Part shown: positions 8,172 through 19,188 of the stretch, piece after piece
How positions within the stretch are numbered: the stretch's first letter is position 1
Layout: each line of letters starts with the position of its first letter
Assembly (NCBI GenBank): GCA_017512425.1
Contig: JAFWGI010000005.1
Location: 62,001 to 126,000 of the forward strand
Reading direction: 5' to 3'
DNA length: 64,000 bases
Source: Hyphomicrobium sp.
GTDB lineage: Bacteria; Pseudomonadota; Alphaproteobacteria; Rhizobiales; Hyphomicrobiaceae
Program-made: the position numbers and the translations under genes
Notes under the pieces: model-generated
The model's input: the letters and a program-made list of their open reading frames with translations, nothing else
What the model was told of the DNA's origin: nothing
The model's database searches: none

Positions 8172-9479
8172 ATGACCAACTTCTCACCCCGCGAAATCGT
8201 CTCCGAACTCGACCGCTATATCGTCGGCCAGCACGACGCCAAGCGCGCCGTCGCAATCGCACTTCGCAATCGCTGGCGCCGTCAGCAACTGACCGGCGAT
8301 CTGCGCGAAGAGGTGCTGCCGAAAAACATTTTGATGATCGGCCCGACCGGCGTCGGCAAAACGGAAATCGCGCGCCGCCTAGCGAAGCTCGCCAACGCGC
8401 CATTTCTCAAAGTCGAGGCGACGAAGTTCACCGAAGTCGGCTACGTCGGCCGCGACGTAGAAAGCATCATTCGTGATCTCGTCCAGGTCGGCCTGCTGCT
8501 CGTGAAAGAGACAAAGCGCAAGGACGTGCGCGCCAAAGCCGAAAAGGCCGCCGAAGAGCGCGTTCTTGATGCGCTGGTCGGCGCGACGTCATCGCCTGCA
8601 ACGCGCGAAAGCTTCCGCAAAAAGCTGCGCGCCAACGAGCTGAACGATAAAGAGATCGACATTCAGGTGGCGGACACCTTGCCGATGATGCCGGCCTTCG
8701 ATATGCCGGGCGGCGCGTCGATGCAGACGATCAACATCGGCGAGATGCTTGGCAAGGCGCTCGGTCAGCGGACGAAGCCGCGCCGCGTCACGGTGCAGGA
8801 TAGCTTCGATATTTTGATCGCCGAGGAAAGCGACAAACTGATCGACGACGACAAAATCGCGAGCGAGGCCATCGCAGCGGTCGAAAACAACGGCATCGTG
8901 TTCCTCGATGAAATCGACAAGATTTGCTCGCGTGGCGAAGGCTGCCGTGGCGGCGTCGACGTTTCGCGCGAAGGCGTTCAACGCGATCTGCTGCCGCTGA
9001 TCGAAGGCACGACGGTCGCGACGAAGTACGGGCCCGTCAAAACCGATCACATTCTTTTCGTTGCGTCGGGCGCGTTTCATGTTTCGAAGCCCTCGGACCT
9101 GCTGCCCGAATTGCAGGGCCGCCTGCCGATCCGAGTCGAGCTCAAAGCACTGACCCGCGATGATTTCCGCCGCATCCTGACCGAGCCGGAAGCAAGCCTC
9201 ATTAAGCAGTACATCGCGCTGATGCAGACCGAGGGATTGACGCTGAGCTTCTCCGACGGCGCCATCGACGCCATTGCAGACACGGCCGTTGGCGTCAACG
9301 AGACCATCGAGAACATCGGCGCACGGCGTTTGCAAACCGTGCTGGAACGCGTGCTCGACGAGATCTCGTTTGATGCGCCGGATCGCAGCGGCCAGACCGT
9401 CGAGGTCGACGCGGCATTCGTGAAGGCTCAAGTCGGCGCGCTCGCCAAGAATGCCGACCTGTCGCGGTTTATTCTTTAA
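8172..9479 (+). CDS. hslU: ATP-dependent protease HslVU, ATPase subunit
   Basis: A 435-residue AAA+ unfoldase that feeds substrates to Hsl[16 protein letters not shown] at the N terminus, Walker [10 protein letters not shown] (about 57-65), Walker [10 protein letters not shown] (near 245) and [13 protein letters not shown] are present, as is the inserted I-domain between them. The last residues DLSRFIL match the C-terminal tail that docks into HslV to activate it. It is the second gene of the hslVU operon. Confidence 0.98.
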   Translation: MTNFSPREIVSELDRYIVGQHDAKRAVAIALRNRWRRQQLTGDLREEVLPKNILMIGPTGVGKTEIARRLAKLANAPFLKVEATKFTEVGYVGRDVESIIRDLVQVGLLLVKETKRKDVRAKAEKAAEERVLDALVGATSSPATRESFRKKLRANELNDKEIDIQVADTLPMMPAFDMPGGASMQTINIGEMLGKALGQRTKPRRVTVQDSFDILIAEESDKLIDDDKIASEAIAAVENNGIVFLDEIDKICSRGEGCRGGVDVSREGVQRDLLPLIEGTTVATKYGPVKTDHILFVASGAFHVSKPSDLLPELQGRLPIRVELKALTRDDFRRILTEPEASLIKQYIALMQTEGLTLSFSDGAIDAIADTAVGVNETIENIGARRLQTVLERVLDEISFDAPDRSGQTVEVDAAFVKAQVGALAKNADLSRFIL

Positions 9480-9578
9480 CGGCTGTGGTCCGTTGAGCCG
9501 GATGCGCGTCTAAGCCGCTATTCATCAGGCTGAATCGCCGCTAAAAGACGGCTTCGATCCCCGTGAGATAGCAACGAT

Positions 9579-10781
9579 ATGACGATCGCGCCCGAAGCTG
9601 CGCAAAACACATTGGACAAAATGCAGACGGCGAAGCCTTCGCTCGCGGGCATGACTCGTGACGGCCTCAAAGCCGCGCTTGCTGCGGCCGGTGTCCCTGA
9701 AAAGCAGTTGCGCATGCGCGCCGGCCAGTTGTGGGGCTGGATGTATGCGCACGGCTTCACGAATTTCGACCAGATGAGCGACGTCTCGAAAGAGCTGCGC
9801 CGGACGCTTGCCGATCTTTACACGCTCGACCGGCCGGAGATCGTCTCGGAGCAAATCTCGATCGACGGTACGCGCAAATGGCTTCTGCGGTTGCCGAAAC
9901 GCGGGCATGAGGCGCGCGCGCCGGAAGTCGAGACCGTCTACATTCCGGAAAGCGATCGCGGCACGCTCTGCATATCGAGCCAGGTCGGCTGCACGCTGAC
10001 CTGCTCGTTCTGCCATACGGGCACGCAAAAGCTGGTTCGCAATCTCGAAGCGCAAGAAATCGTCGCGCAGATAATGCTGGCGCGCGATCGCATCGGCGAC
10101 TGGCCCAGTTCGGAAACGCCTGCCGACAGCCGCCTGCTGCCAAACGCCGAACGCAAGATCACCAACGTCGTGCTGATGGGCATGGGCGAACCGCTCTACA
10201 ATTTCGACAATGTCAAAGCCGCGATGGAGGTTGCGTCCGACGACGCGGGCCTGTCTCTGTCGAAGCGGCGCATCACGCTCTCGACGTCGGGCGTCGTGCC
10301 GGAAATCCCGCGGTGGGGCGACGAATCCGGCACCATGCTCGCGATTTCGCTGCACGCCACGAACGATGCCTTGCGCGACGAACTCGTGCCGCTGAACAAG
10401 AAGTATCCGATCGCGGAATTGCTGGACGCCTGCCGGAATTATCCGGGGCTGTCGAACGCCAAGCGCATCACCTTCGAATACGTGATGTTGAAGGGTGTCA
10501 ACGACAGCTTGGCGGATGCTCGCGCTCTTGTGCGCCTGCTGGCGGGCATTCCGGCGAAGATCAATCTCATTCCGTTCAATCCGTGGCCGAATACGAAATA
10601 TGAGTGCTCGGATTGGCAAACGATCGAGCGCTTCGCCGACGTCGTCAACCGCGCCGGATACGCCAGCCCCGTGCGCACGCCGCGCGGCCGCGATATCCTT
10701 GCGGCATGCGGACAATTGCGTTCAGAAAGCGTGCGATTGCGGGCGTCCGAACGCACAAGCGCTCCGGATACGGCGACCTGA
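9579..10781 (+). CDS. rlmN: Dual-specificity rRNA/tRNA adenine C2-methyltransferase
   Basis: A 400-residue radical-SAM enzyme that methylates A2503 of 23S rRNA and A37 of certain tRNAs. The cluster motif CTLTCSFC supplies the three iron-sulphur ligands. [15 protein letters not shown] is the conserved SAM-binding stretch. MLKGVNDS and the C-terminal [12 protein letters not shown] carry the second catalytic Cys. Length is normal for Rhizobiales. It stands alone, about 100 bp after hslU. Confidence 0.97.
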   Translation: MTIAPEAAQNTLDKMQTAKPSLAGMTRDGLKAALAAAGVPEKQLRMRAGQLWGWMYAHGFTNFDQMSDVSKELRRTLADLYTLDRPEIVSEQISIDGTRKWLLRLPKRGHEARAPEVETVYIPESDRGTLCISSQVGCTLTCSFCHTGTQKLVRNLEAQEIVAQIMLARDRIGDWPSSETPADSRLLPNAERKITNVVLMGMGEPLYNFDNVKAAMEVASDDAGLSLSKRRITLSTSGVVPEIPRWGDESGTMLAISLHATNDALRDELVPLNKKYPIAELLDACRNYPGLSNAKRITFEYVMLKGVNDSLADARALVRLLAGIPAKINLIPFNPWPNTKYECSDWQTIERFADVVNRAGYASPVRTPRGRDILAACGQLRSESVRLRASERTSAPDTAT

Positions 10782-10911
10782 AGGCAAGGTCTTTGCCTCG
10801 CCGCCCCGTTAACGCTGCTTTTCCATTGAGCCGCCCGCAGTGCGATCTATAGACTGGCATTGCGCGCGCGTTGGGGGCGCGCGACTGTTGGGGCCGGGAG
10901 AGACAATCGCG

Positions 10912-11610
10912 ATGATCGCAGCATTCGCTCGCGTGTTGGCCGGGTTCATTCTGGCGTGCCTGACGGCTGGTCTCGTGCAGGTGCTTTTCATCATGACGCC
11001 TGCGCAGCTTTTGCAATTGCCATCGCAAGCGTTCCAAGAACGCGCGGCCCAGGCGGGCGTGCTGTCGCTTTTGGCAGCGACGCATGCAGCGATATTTTCG
11101 ATTGCCTTCGCGTTGATCGCAGCCGGCATCGGCGAATTGATGCGGGTGCGCGCGGCCGTCTACTACATCGCAACCGGCGCGATCATTGCCGCGCTCGGGT
11201 TCAGCGCCCAGTTGGCCAGCGAAGTGGCCGGTCAGCCAACGATATTTAACGGTTACGCATTTGTCGCGTTTATCACCGCCGGCGCGCTCGCAGGCTTCAT
11301 CTACTGGCTCGTTGCCGGCCGCTATGCTGGCAGAAGCGCCGTCTCCGAAAGCACGGACGAATACGATGTGATCGCGAGCGATGAGACGACCACGGGCGCG
11401 CCACGGACTTGGCGCAATCGCCCGCGCATCGTGATCGAAGACCCCATTGCACCGGGTTCGGTCGCCAACAAAAAGGCGACGCTTGCCGAGCGCATCGCCG
11501 ATCGCGAAGACAAGCGCGCAGCCGGGCGCGCAACGCCTGATCCAGCCGCCGCTAAGACGACTCCGCCCAAGGTTGCCGGCTCAACCGAAAAGCCATCAAC
11601 ATCTCAATAG
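10912..11610 (+). CDS. Four-helix membrane protein with charged C-terminal tail
   Basis: A 232-residue protein of unknown function. Hydrophobic segments lie at about 5-28, 48-73, 80-100 and 112-136. They are followed by a roughly 95-residue hydrophilic tail rich in Ala, Thr, Lys and Arg that is probably cytoplasmic. The ATG at 10912 is chosen because GGGAGAGA lies 8-14 bases upstream; an earlier in-frame ATG at 10840 has no such site. No family is recognised. A phasin-like or unknown gene follows in the same direction. Confidence 0.7.
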   Translation: MIAAFARVLAGFILACLTAGLVQVLFIMTPAQLLQLPSQAFQERAAQAGVLSLLAATHAAIFSIAFALIAAGIGELMRVRAAVYYIATGAIIAALGFSAQLASEVAGQPTIFNGYAFVAFITAGALAGFIYWLVAGRYAGRSAVSESTDEYDVIASDETTTGAPRTWRNRPRIVIEDPIAPGSVANKKATLAERIADREDKRAAGRATPDPAAAKTTPPKVAGSTEKPSTSQ

Positions 11611-11729
11611 CACCGAATATTCAAAGGGTTACGACCAAGCACAGCCGCCCGGACCGACTAAGTACAAAGCACCGATTGCTGCGCTGCACAAAATGCGTTA
11701 GCCTCCGTTTTTCACCGGAGATGTTGGCG

Positions 11730-12395
11730 ATGTTCGATGTTGCCCTTCAAATGCGCTTTTGGCGCAACCTGTCCGACGCCATGACCCACGGCACGGAAGC
11801 AGCCTTTGCAGCCGCAGCCGTCTGGCAAAAAGAAATGCTGGCGGCAACGCAGCAGCCCTCGCGCACGCCGGCCATCTCTAAGCCTGCCGTCGCGCCTTTT
11901 CCCTTCTGGCCGATGGGCTTTGCAGGCAACGCTTCGACGCGGCGTTCGGCCAGCGGCTCGCCGATGGCCTGTTTCGCCCCTTGGGCCGCCATGTCTGACA
12001 GCAACGCCGCTTCAGTATTCGCGCAGTGGGCCAATTTCTACGGTGAAGCGATGACCGCGTTAGGCCCGAACGGACCCTACGCGCAAATGGCCAAAACCTT
12101 CGCGCCGTATTTTCCATGGCCGGTAATGACGTGGGCCTACATGCAAACACCGCTGACGGCGATGTTCATGTCGTCCGGCATGCCATACACCGTCGCAGCG
12201 CCGTCGGCGAAAGCGAGCACGTGCGCGATGGACGCTGCCGACGCGGCGCGCGAGCAAATGGAAAAGGTCTACTCTGCGTATCGTAGCGACGGTGGCCATG
12301 CAGCCGCGCAACTGGTGATGCTGCCTTGGACGCTTGCCAGCTCGTTCATGACAGCCGCGCAAACAAACGCGCCGTCGTCATCAAAGATACATTGA
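11730..12395 (+). CDS. Unknown protein rich in Ala, Phe, Trp and Met
   Basis: A 221-residue protein with no motif I can name. The N-terminal half (FWRNLSDAMTHGTEAAFAAA) is amphipathic and helical, reminiscent of granule-surface or phasin-type proteins. The middle is rich in Pro, Phe and Trp (PFPFWPMGF, YFPWPVMTWAYM). The ATG at 11730 has CGGAG 9 bases upstream. An ATG at 11721 is also in frame but abuts the ribosome site. A polyhydroxyalkanoate link is only a guess from helix character. Confidence 0.6.
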   Translation: MFDVALQMRFWRNLSDAMTHGTEAAFAAAAVWQKEMLAATQQPSRTPAISKPAVAPFPFWPMGFAGNASTRRSASGSPMACFAPWAAMSDSNAASVFAQWANFYGEAMTALGPNGPYAQMAKTFAPYFPWPVMTWAYMQTPLTAMFMSSGMPYTVAAPSAKASTCAMDAADAAREQMEKVYSAYRSDGGHAAAQLVMLPWTLASSFMTAAQTNAPSSSKIH

Positions 12396-12563
12396 TGGCG
12401 CGCGCGCAGCGCGGCAGAACATGACGATAATCTGACGAAACGCACGAAATCCCCCGCGGCATCCTTGGAACGACGAAGGTGTGTAACGGCCATGTCTGTC
12501 ACACGATTTTAATGGCGATCTCGTAAGCCGCTTCTTCACTTGAGCGGCCGGGGGAACGCAACA

Positions 12564-13292
12564 ATGCCGGTTACGGCGCAACGGCAGGCGGCCTTCAACG
12601 GCCGTCTCTCATTTACATCGTGGCCGATCTGCTGGCGCGTTGCGACGCTCCTCGCAGTGCAAATCGTATTCTCCATCGTCATCATCGCGCGTCCCGACAT
12701 CGATACGCAATTGAGCGCCATGTTCTATCGCGCAGGCGCCGGATTTCCGTTGTCACATGACACGCGGCTTCGGACGCTGCGCTGGCTTGGCCGTGCGGTG
12801 CCGGTCACGTTGGCGATCTTTCTGAGTGTGCTGGTCATCTGGCGTCTCGCCCGCCGTCAGACGTTCGTGACGATCAGCGATCCCGTCCTGGCCTTCATGG
12901 CGGCATCGTTCGCGCTTGGGCCTGGCCTCGCCGTCAACGCTATACTGAAAGAATATTGGGGGCGTTCCCGACCGCTTGCGACCGAACTCTTCGGCGGTAC
13001 GGCTGAATTCACTCCTGCGTGGTGGCCGTGGGGCGAATGTCGTACGAACTGTTCGTTCGTGTCCGGCGAGGCCTCGGCTGCCGCCGTGCTCATCGTCTTC
13101 ACCGTGCTCTGCCCACAGCGCTACCGGTTGGCGATGCAGATCGCCGTGGTTATCTGGATGATTGCGATTTCGCTCAATCGCATGGCGTTCGGCGCGCATT
13201 ATTTTTCCGACGTCGTGCTGGGCTGCCTCGTCACTCTGACGATTGTCTACGCGTTGAAGGCACTTCTCATTCGCGCCCCCGCCGAGGCGTAG
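12564..13292 (+). CDS. PAP2-family membrane phosphatase, LpxE/LpxF-like
   Basis: A 242-residue inner-membrane phosphatase with several transmembrane segments. The PAP2 signatures are KEYWGRSRP (motif 1), NCSFVSGEAS (motif 2) and NRMAFGAHYFSD (motif 3). The usual Ser-Gly-His of motif 2 reads Ser-Gly-Glu, a variant I associate with a Rhizobiales subgroup of lipid phosphatases. Lipid A or undecaprenyl pyrophosphate are possible substrates; the sequence does not decide. The ATG at 12564 follows a GGGGGAA ribosome site. Confidence 0.8.
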   Translation: MPVTAQRQAAFNGRLSFTSWPICWRVATLLAVQIVFSIVIIARPDIDTQLSAMFYRAGAGFPLSHDTRLRTLRWLGRAVPVTLAIFLSVLVIWRLARRQTFVTISDPVLAFMAASFALGPGLAVNAILKEYWGRSRPLATELFGGTAEFTPAWWPWGECRTNCSFVSGEASAAAVLIVFTVLCPQRYRLAMQIAVVIWMIAISLNRMAFGAHYFSDVVLGCLVTLTIVYALKALLIRAPAEA

Positions 13293-13392
13293 CCACTGAG
13301 GCTCCGCGACGCCGGCCCGCCCCCTTGCGCGAGCGCGCTCATTTGATAAGAGTGCCGCGCTTTCCCGCGTTTCCCGTTGAAGGATCAATGCC

Positions 13393-14622
13393 ATGGCCCA
13401 GCAGGGCAAAATCAAGAAGGTCGTGCTCGCCTATTCCGGCGGCCTCGACACCTCGATCATTCTCAAATGGCTGCAGGAAGAATACGGGTGCGAAGTCGTC
13501 ACGTTCACCGCCGATCTCGGGCAGGGCGAAGAGCTCGAGCCGGCGCGCAAGAAGGCGCTGCTGCTTGGCATCAAGGAAGAGAACATCTTCATCGAAGATC
13601 TGCGCGAAGAGTTTGTCCGCGACTACGTCTTCCCGATGTTTCGCGCCAATGCGCAGTACGAAGGCGTGTACCTGCTCGGAACGTCGATCGCACGTCCGCT
13701 GATCTCCAAGAAGCAGATCGAGATCGCGCGCAAGGTCGGCGCTGACGCCGTCTGCCACGGCGCAACCGGCAAGGGCAACGATCAGGTCCGCTTCGAACTC
13801 GGCTATTACGCGCTCGAGCCCGGCATCAAGATCATCGCGCCGTGGCGCGAGTGGACGTTCAAGGGCCGCGAAGAACTTTTGAAGTTTGCCCGCGATCATC
13901 AGATCCCGGTTGCCAAGGACAAGGAAGGCGAAAGCCCGTTCTCGGTGGACGCCAACCTTCTGCACTCGTCGTCAGAAGGCAAAGTGCTCGAAGACCCGGC
14001 GAAGAAGGCGCCCGAGCTTGTCTATCAGCGCACGATTTCGCCGATGACCGCGCCCGATAAGGTCACGACGATCAAAATCGGATTCGCGAAGGGCGATGCC
14101 GTCTCGCTCGACGGCAAGAAACTGTCGCCGGCGACGCTTCTCAAAGCTCTCAACGATCTTGGCCGCGACAACGGCATCGGCCGCCTCGATCTCGTCGAGA
14201 ACCGCTTCGTCGGCATGAAATCGCGTGGTGTCTACGAGACTCCGGGCGGCACCATCCTTCTTGCAGCGCATCGTGCGATGGAGAGCATCACGCTTGATCG
14301 CGGCGCAGCGCATCTCAAAGACGAGATTATGCCGCGCTACGCCGAGCTGATTTACAACGGCTTCTGGTTCTCGCCGGAACGCGAAATGCTGCAGGCGCTG
14401 ATCGACAAGAGCCAGGACCACGTCGAAGGCGAAGTGACGCTCGAACTCTACAAGGGCAATACGATCGTGACGGGCCGCGAAAGCGCGAAGTCGCTTTATG
14501 CGCCGACACTCGTAACGTTCGAAGACGACAAGGGCGCCTACGATCAAAAAGACGCAGCTGGCTTCATCAAGCTGAATGCTTTGCGCCTCAGAACTCTTGG
14601 CGTGCGCAACAAGAGCACCTGA
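13393..14622 (+). CDS. argG: Argininosuccinate synthase
   Basis: A 409-residue enzyme that joins citrulline and aspartate with ATP in arginine synthesis. The PP-loop [11 protein letters not shown] is at about 11-21. [13 protein letters not shown] and [11 protein letters not shown] are family hallmarks, and length is typical. It stands alone on the plus strand. After the stop, a short hairpin CCCCGAT/ATCGGGG near 14668 could contribute to termination although no T-run follows. Confidence 0.98.
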   Translation: MAQQGKIKKVVLAYSGGLDTSIILKWLQEEYGCEVVTFTADLGQGEELEPARKKALLLGIKEENIFIEDLREEFVRDYVFPMFRANAQYEGVYLLGTSIARPLISKKQIEIARKVGADAVCHGATGKGNDQVRFELGYYALEPGIKIIAPWREWTFKGREELLKFARDHQIPVAKDKEGESPFSVDANLLHSSSEGKVLEDPAKKAPELVYQRTISPMTAPDKVTTIKIGFAKGDAVSLDGKKLSPATLLKALNDLGRDNGIGRLDLVENRFVGMKSRGVYETPGGTILLAAHRAMESITLDRGAAHLKDEIMPRYAELIYNGFWFSPEREMLQALIDKSQDHVEGEVTLELYKGNTIVTGRESAKSLYAPTLVTFEDDKGAYDQKDAAGFIKLNALRLRTLGVRNKST

Positions 14623-14703
14623 GCGCCGGGGACGTTACGAAAGCGCCGCAATTGACTGGCAAGCGTCCCCGATCTGTATCGGGGCCGCGAAGGGGGAAAT
14701 TGC

Positions 14704-15099
14704 GTGAGGATCACAAGCACGCTTGTGACAATGGCCGTTATCTCGGCCAGCCTATTCGCGACGCCCGCCAGTGCCGCCTCGCTTGAAGACTCGTTCGAGA
14801 AGCTGCCGGACGAAGAGCGCGCGCGTCAGGTTTGCATTGTTCTTGGCATCGACAAAATCCGCAAAGACAAGCGCGTGGCCAAGGCCGACCGCGTCAAGAC
14901 CAGCATCTTTTCGCAGGCGACATTCGCGAACAATACGGTGTCGACCAAGGGTGGCGCGGTCCGCAGCAACCAGCAGTGGTACCATCTCTCGTTCACATGC
15001 CACCTCGATAGTGATCTGAAGCACGCCAAGGATTTCACGTTCGAGGTCGGCGACAACGTTCCCGAAGCCGATTGGGAAGACCTTGGTCTCTGGAAATAG
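14704..15099 (+). CDS. Exported DUF930-type protein
   Basis: A 131-residue protein with a signal peptide (residues 1-24, cut after ASA). The following LEDSFEKLPDEERARQVCIV, two Cys residues and YHLSFTC fit the DUF930 family of Alphaproteobacteria, whose function is unknown. Translation starts at a GTG preceded by AAGGGGGAAA. The two Cys residues could form a periplasmic disulphide. It appears to be a single-gene unit. Confidence 0.78.
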   Translation: MRITSTLVTMAVISASLFATPASAASLEDSFEKLPDEERARQVCIVLGIDKIRKDKRVAKADRVKTSIFSQATFANNTVSTKGGAVRSNQQWYHLSFTCHLDSDLKHAKDFTFEVGDNVPEADWEDLGLWK

Positions 15100-15223
15100 C
15101 TGAGGCGACCCTTACAATTAACCTGTTGCCGGGTGCTTCCACCAAAAGGCCGCAAAATAGGCTCTCTCCGCGTCGATCCTTTGCTATAAGCCGAGCCACA
15201 GGAACGATGCGAAATCCCGCCCA

Positions 15224-15997
15224 ATGACCCGAAACTCCGTCAGCCGAACCTTATTGCGCCTTTACTGGCTGCTGTTTACGGTATTGGTGTTGTTGCTCGG
15301 TGCCAAGTTCGCGGACGACATTCCCGGCGTGCCCGAAAGCGTCGTCAATATTGCAAGCCAGCTCTATGAATTTACGCGCGACATGTCGCTGCTGATCGCG
15401 ACCGGCGGCGTTGCCTACCTGTCGAACATTTTCCAGAAACGATCGAAGTTCGTCGAAAGCCTCGAAGAGGAATGGCGCAATATCGTGCGCACCAAATCGG
15501 CGTTGCTGACCTATTGCGAAAAACCTTACCTCGGCACGGATGACTACCTCGCGGCCTTCAGCCGGATCAGCGAAACCATCGACACGATGCGCATCGTCTA
15601 TCGCAACGCTGGCGAAACCGACGGCCTTGTCGGTCTTTATCCGTACGCGCCGCTGCACGATATGCGCCGCGCACTGCTGACGCTCGATCCGCGCGTCAAC
15701 ACCGAGCCGTCACTCGAACAAAAGCAGCTTGCGAAGGACGCCATCCTGCAAGCCTTTTACGGGCTGCGCGAAGTGTTTCTCGAAGAACTGGATTTGGAAG
15801 AACCGCAGCATACGCTGCTGATATCGGGTGCGCGGCGCATGAAAGTGCCGGGCGCCGACGTTGCGGCGCAGATGCAGCAAGACGTGCAGCGCTACCGCTT
15901 AAATCGCGAAAAGTCGCCACGTCCCGATATTGATGCGATGCTGGCCGAGCTGCGCGAACGCGAAAAAGCCAACGGCAGCGATACGCCGAAGCAGTAA
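15224..15997 (+). CDS. Membrane-anchored protein of unknown function
   Basis: A 257-residue protein. It has two hydrophobic segments (about 9-27 and 52-68), then a long helical hydrophilic region with a four-helix look (residues 75-200) and an acidic-basic C terminus rich in Arg and Glu. No enzyme motif is visible. Its stop directly abuts the stop of the convergent DnaJ-domain gene with no spacing. The function cannot be assigned. Confidence 0.7.
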   Translation: MTRNSVSRTLLRLYWLLFTVLVLLLGAKFADDIPGVPESVVNIASQLYEFTRDMSLLIATGGVAYLSNIFQKRSKFVESLEEEWRNIVRTKSALLTYCEKPYLGTDDYLAAFSRISETIDTMRIVYRNAGETDGLVGLYPYAPLHDMRRALLTLDPRVNTEPSLEQKQLAKDAILQAFYGLREVFLEELDLEEPQHTLLISGARRMKVPGADVAAQMQQDVQRYRLNREKSPRPDIDAMLAELREREKANGSDTPKQ

Positions 15998-16531
15998 TTA
16001 TGCGCGCGGTGCAGACGTGAAAATCGGCGCCGGCTTCGCCGCCGTCACGCGCTTTGCCGTCTGCTGCGGCTCTTCGAGCGCGCGATAGGCGGCGTTTACG
16101 CGGCGCGCCATTGCGGCCAGATAATCGCGGACTTCATCCGGCAGTGCGACACTCGAATAAAGATCGGGGTGATACATCTTCGAGAACTTGAGATAGTTGC
16201 TGCGGATCTGTTCCCAGCTGCTGCCGGGCGCCAATCCGAGCACCGCATACGGATCGAAATCCTGATCATCCCGCAGACGCGCGCGAAGGCCGCCGGCCGC
16301 AGGAGGATTGACGAGGTTGATCGCGGCTATCGTCGATTTGGCGATTAATGTTTTGTTGCCGTCGTACGTTTCGAATTCCAGGAACTTTGTCTCGCCATTC
16401 AGCACCTCGTAGATCGAGCGCGCAGCGAGGATGACGAATTTACCTTTGAGCAGCGTGCCGTCAGCCAACGTGACTTCGGCCGGCACGGACATTTGCTGGA
16501 GGACGTTATCGATGCGATTGCGCTCGAACAT
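15998..16531 (-). CDS. DnaJ-domain protein
   Basis: A 177-residue protein. The C-terminal part contains a J-domain: DPYAVLGLAPGSSWEQIRSN, then YLKFSKMYHPDL with an HPD loop at about 134-136, which would stimulate a Hsp70 ATPase. The N-terminal 85 residues (DNVLQQMSVPAEVTLADGTL) form a separate small beta-rich domain. The start at 16531 is chosen because the sequence with domain character begins there; the longer frame has no sign of coding. It is divergent from typA. Confidence 0.8.
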   Translation of the reverse strand: MFERNRIDNVLQQMSVPAEVTLADGTLLKGKFVILAARSIYEVLNGETKFLEFETYDGNKTLIAKSTIAAINLVNPPAAGGLRARLRDDQDFDPYAVLGLAPGSSWEQIRSNYLKFSKMYHPDLYSSVALPDEVRDYLAAMARRVNAAYRALEEPQQTAKRVTAAKPAPIFTSAPRA

Positions 16532-16784
16532 GGCGGGACACGATCTCGTACAGAATTGACACGGCGCCGCGCGGGCGAGCGGCTCTGACCAAATCAGAGG
16601 CAATTTCCGTGCTAGCGGCGCAACGGGTGCGTTTACACCCCTATACGCCGCACCGGAGCGCAAGCCTTAACGCCTAGCCGCGCGCCTGCCGGTGTGCTAC
16701 GTCCGGCCCAGATTTTGCGCCGCAATACGCCCGCAGTTCCTTGGCGGACGGCCGTTTGGCGCTTCCCAGCATCAGGCAAGACAC

Positions 16785-18623
16785 ATGAAACTCCGCAATA
16801 TCGCGATCATCGCGCACGTCGACCATGGCAAAACGACCCTCGTCGACGAGCTTTTGAAGCAGTCCGGCGCGTTCCGCGAAAACCAGAAAGTGGCCGAGCG
16901 GGCCATGGACAGCAACGATCTTGAGCGCGAGCGCGGCATCACCATTCTGGCGAAGTGCACGAGCGTCGTGTGGAAGGACATCCGCATCAACATCGTCGAC
17001 ACGCCGGGTCACGCCGATTTCGGCGGCGAAGTCGAACGCATCATGAATATGGTCGACGGTGTCGTCGTGCTTGTCGACGCGTCTGAAGGCCCGCTGCCGC
17101 AGACCAAGTTCGTCGTGTCGAAAGCCTTGAAGCGCGGCCTTCGTCCTATTGTTGCGATCAACAAAATTGACCGTCCCGACGAACGGCACTTGGACGTTCT
17201 CAACGAAATTTTCGACCTGTTCGCGAACCTCGATGCGACCGACGAGCAACTCGACTTCCCCGTGCTCTACGGATCGGGGCGCAACGGCTGGATGGCACTG
17301 GCGCCAGAAGGTCCGCAGGTCGATCTCGCACCGCTGTTCGATCTCGTCGTCGCGCACGTACCGCCGCCGGCTGTCGACGACGGCCCGGTGACGATGCTCG
17401 CGACGACGCTTGAAGCCGACCCATTCCTAGGTCGCATCCTGACGGGCCGCATCACGTCGGGCACGCTGAAATCCAATATGGCTATGAAAGCGCTTCGTCA
17501 CGATGGCACGCTGGTTGAAAACTTCCGCGCCACAAAGGTGCTCGCCTACCGCGGTCTTGAGCGCGTTCCGGTCGATGAAGCGAGCGCCGGCGAAATCGTC
17601 GCCGTTGCCGGCATGACGGACGCCACCGTTGCCGACACATTGTGTGACCCCGTTGTCGATAAGCCGTTACAGGCGCAGCCGATCGATCCGCCGACACTGT
17701 CGATGACGTTCCGCATCAACGACGGTCCGTTTGCCGGCCAGGAAGGCAGCAAGGTTCAAAGCCGCGTCATTCGCGATCGATTGATGCGCGAGGCCGAGCG
17801 TAACATCGCGATCAAAGTCTCTGACAGCGACGAAACCGACAGCTTCACCGTGTCGGGCCGCGGCGAACTTCAGCTCGCGATCCTAATCGAAAACATGCGC
17901 CGCGAAGGCTTCGAGCTGACCGTGTCGCGGCCGAAGGTCGTCATCAAGCAGGACGAAGAAACCGGCCAGAAGCTGGAGCCGATCGAAGAGACGATCATCG
18001 ACATCGACGACGCGCATACCGGCGTCGTCGTGCAGAAGCTATCAGAACGCCGCGGCGATCTGATGGAAATGCGCCCGTCCGGTGGTGGCCGCACACGCAT
18101 GGTGTTTCTGGTGCCGACGCGCGGTCTTCTCGGCTATCAGTCGGAACTGCTGTCGGACAGCCGCGGAACGGCCGTGATGAACCGTCTGTTCCATTCATAC
18201 GCACCCTTCAAGGGCGACATTCAGGGTCGCCGCCAGGGCGTGCTGATCTCCAACGGCATGGGCGAAGCAACGGCGTACTCGATCTTCCATCTGCAGGATC
18301 GCGGCGTGTTCATGATCGGCGCCCAAGCCCGCGTGTATGAAGGCATGATCGTCGGCGAGCACTCGCGCGACAACGATCTGATCGTCAACGTCGTACAGGG
18401 CAAGAAGCTGACGAACGTCCGCGCGTCGGGCAAGGACGAAGCGCTCACGCTGGTGCCGCCGATGCGGCTGACGCTCGAAAAAGCGATGAGCTACATCACC
18501 GACGAAGAGCTCGTTGAGATCACGCCAGAGAGCATCCGTCTCCGCAAGCGTTGGCTCGATCCGAACGAGCGCAAGAAGCAGGAGCGCAAGCGTGAGGCCG
18601 AGCGCGAAGCTGGTGCGGCCTAA
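16785..18623 (+). CDS. typA: Ribosome-associated GTPase TypA/BipA
   Basis: A 612-residue translational GTPase involved in ribosome assembly and stress adaptation. It has G1 [10 protein letters not shown] (about 10-19), G3 [11 protein letters not shown]4 NKIDRPD, then EF-G-like domains and the TypA-specific C-terminal region ([21 protein letters not shown]). The conserved [16 protein letters not shown] start fixes the ATG at 16785. It is divergent from the DnaJ-domain gene and ends in a Lys/Arg/Glu-rich tail. Confidence 0.97.
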   Translation: MKLRNIAIIAHVDHGKTTLVDELLKQSGAFRENQKVAERAMDSNDLERERGITILAKCTSVVWKDIRINIVDTPGHADFGGEVERIMNMVDGVVVLVDASEGPLPQTKFVVSKALKRGLRPIVAINKIDRPDERHLDVLNEIFDLFANLDATDEQLDFPVLYGSGRNGWMALAPEGPQVDLAPLFDLVVAHVPPPAVDDGPVTMLATTLEADPFLGRILTGRITSGTLKSNMAMKALRHDGTLVENFRATKVLAYRGLERVPVDEASAGEIVAVAGMTDATVADTLCDPVVDKPLQAQPIDPPTLSMTFRINDGPFAGQEGSKVQSRVIRDRLMREAERNIAIKVSDSDETDSFTVSGRGELQLAILIENMRREGFELTVSRPKVVIKQDEETGQKLEPIEETIIDIDDAHTGVVVQKLSERRGDLMEMRPSGGGRTRMVFLVPTRGLLGYQSELLSDSRGTAVMNRLFHSYAPFKGDIQGRRQGVLISNGMGEATAYSIFHLQDRGVFMIGAQARVYEGMIVGEHSRDNDLIVNVVQGKKLTNVRASGKDEALTLVPPMRLTLEKAMSYITDEELVEITPESIRLRKRWLDPNERKKQERKREAEREAGAA

Positions 18624-18747
18624 GGCTGTAATAACGTCATCATGTTGCAGTGCGACACATTCAACTCGGGAAAAAATCCCTAATTGTCATGCACATGAAG
18701 TGGGCACAGATTCCTGGCTACTAAAGTTCAATTCAGGAGATCTTCCC

Positions 18748-19008
18748 ATGAAGCATTCCGTTTTCGCGGCCGCAGCTGCATTCGCGCTGCTCGCCACCCC
18801 GGCGTTCGCTGACTCGAAGCCGTCGGATGAAGAAGCCAAGAAGCTCACCGAAGCTGCTGCCGCGCTCGGTTTCTCGGGCGGTACGCTGGAAAAAGAAACG
18901 GAAGCAACCGGCGTTTACGAAATCGACGATGCGAAGTCGAAGGACGGCGGCCAGTACGACCTGAAGTTCGACAAGGACTTCAAGTTGCTCAGCATCACCC
19001 GCGACTAA
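18748..19008 (+). CDS. Small exported PepSY-like protein
   Basis: An 86-residue protein with a clear signal peptide (1-22, cut after AFA). The mature part, with KPSDEEAKKLTEAAAALGF and later YEIDDAKSKDGGQYDLKFDK, resembles the short PepSY-like beta domain found in periplasmic proteins. AGGAG lies just upstream of the ATG. A strong terminator follows within 25 bp, so it is a single-gene unit. A periplasmic role is likely; its partner is unknown. Confidence 0.75.
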   Translation: MKHSVFAAAAAFALLATPAFADSKPSDEEAKKLTEAAAALGFSGGTLEKETEATGVYEIDDAKSKDGGQYDLKFDKDFKLLSITRD

Positions 19009-19030
19009 TTTCTGCCCGTCTTCGACTTTC

Positions 19031-19069
19031 AAACCGCGTGGTTCCGATCCCGGGCCATGCGGTTTTTTT
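19031..19069 (+). terminator. Rho-independent terminator
   Basis: AAACCGCGTGG (19031-19041) pairs with CCATGCGGTTT (19055-19065) with one G-T pair, followed directly by a run of T. It ends the transcript of the small PepSY-like gene. Confidence 0.85.
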
Positions 19070-19188
19070 GCGCGCGGCCGCCATCCGCGCCTGAGCCGAC
19101 GTTTACAATTCGTCAATTGGTTGAAGCTACATTTACGAAATTGTTGTCCGGCCAAGTATAGGCCGGTGTGTCGAGTGGAGCGTCAGTT

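Noticed and set aside
14657..14690. Hairpin after argG as a firm terminator
   Set aside because: CCCCGAT/ATCGGGG has no T-run, so it is noted with argG but not called separately.
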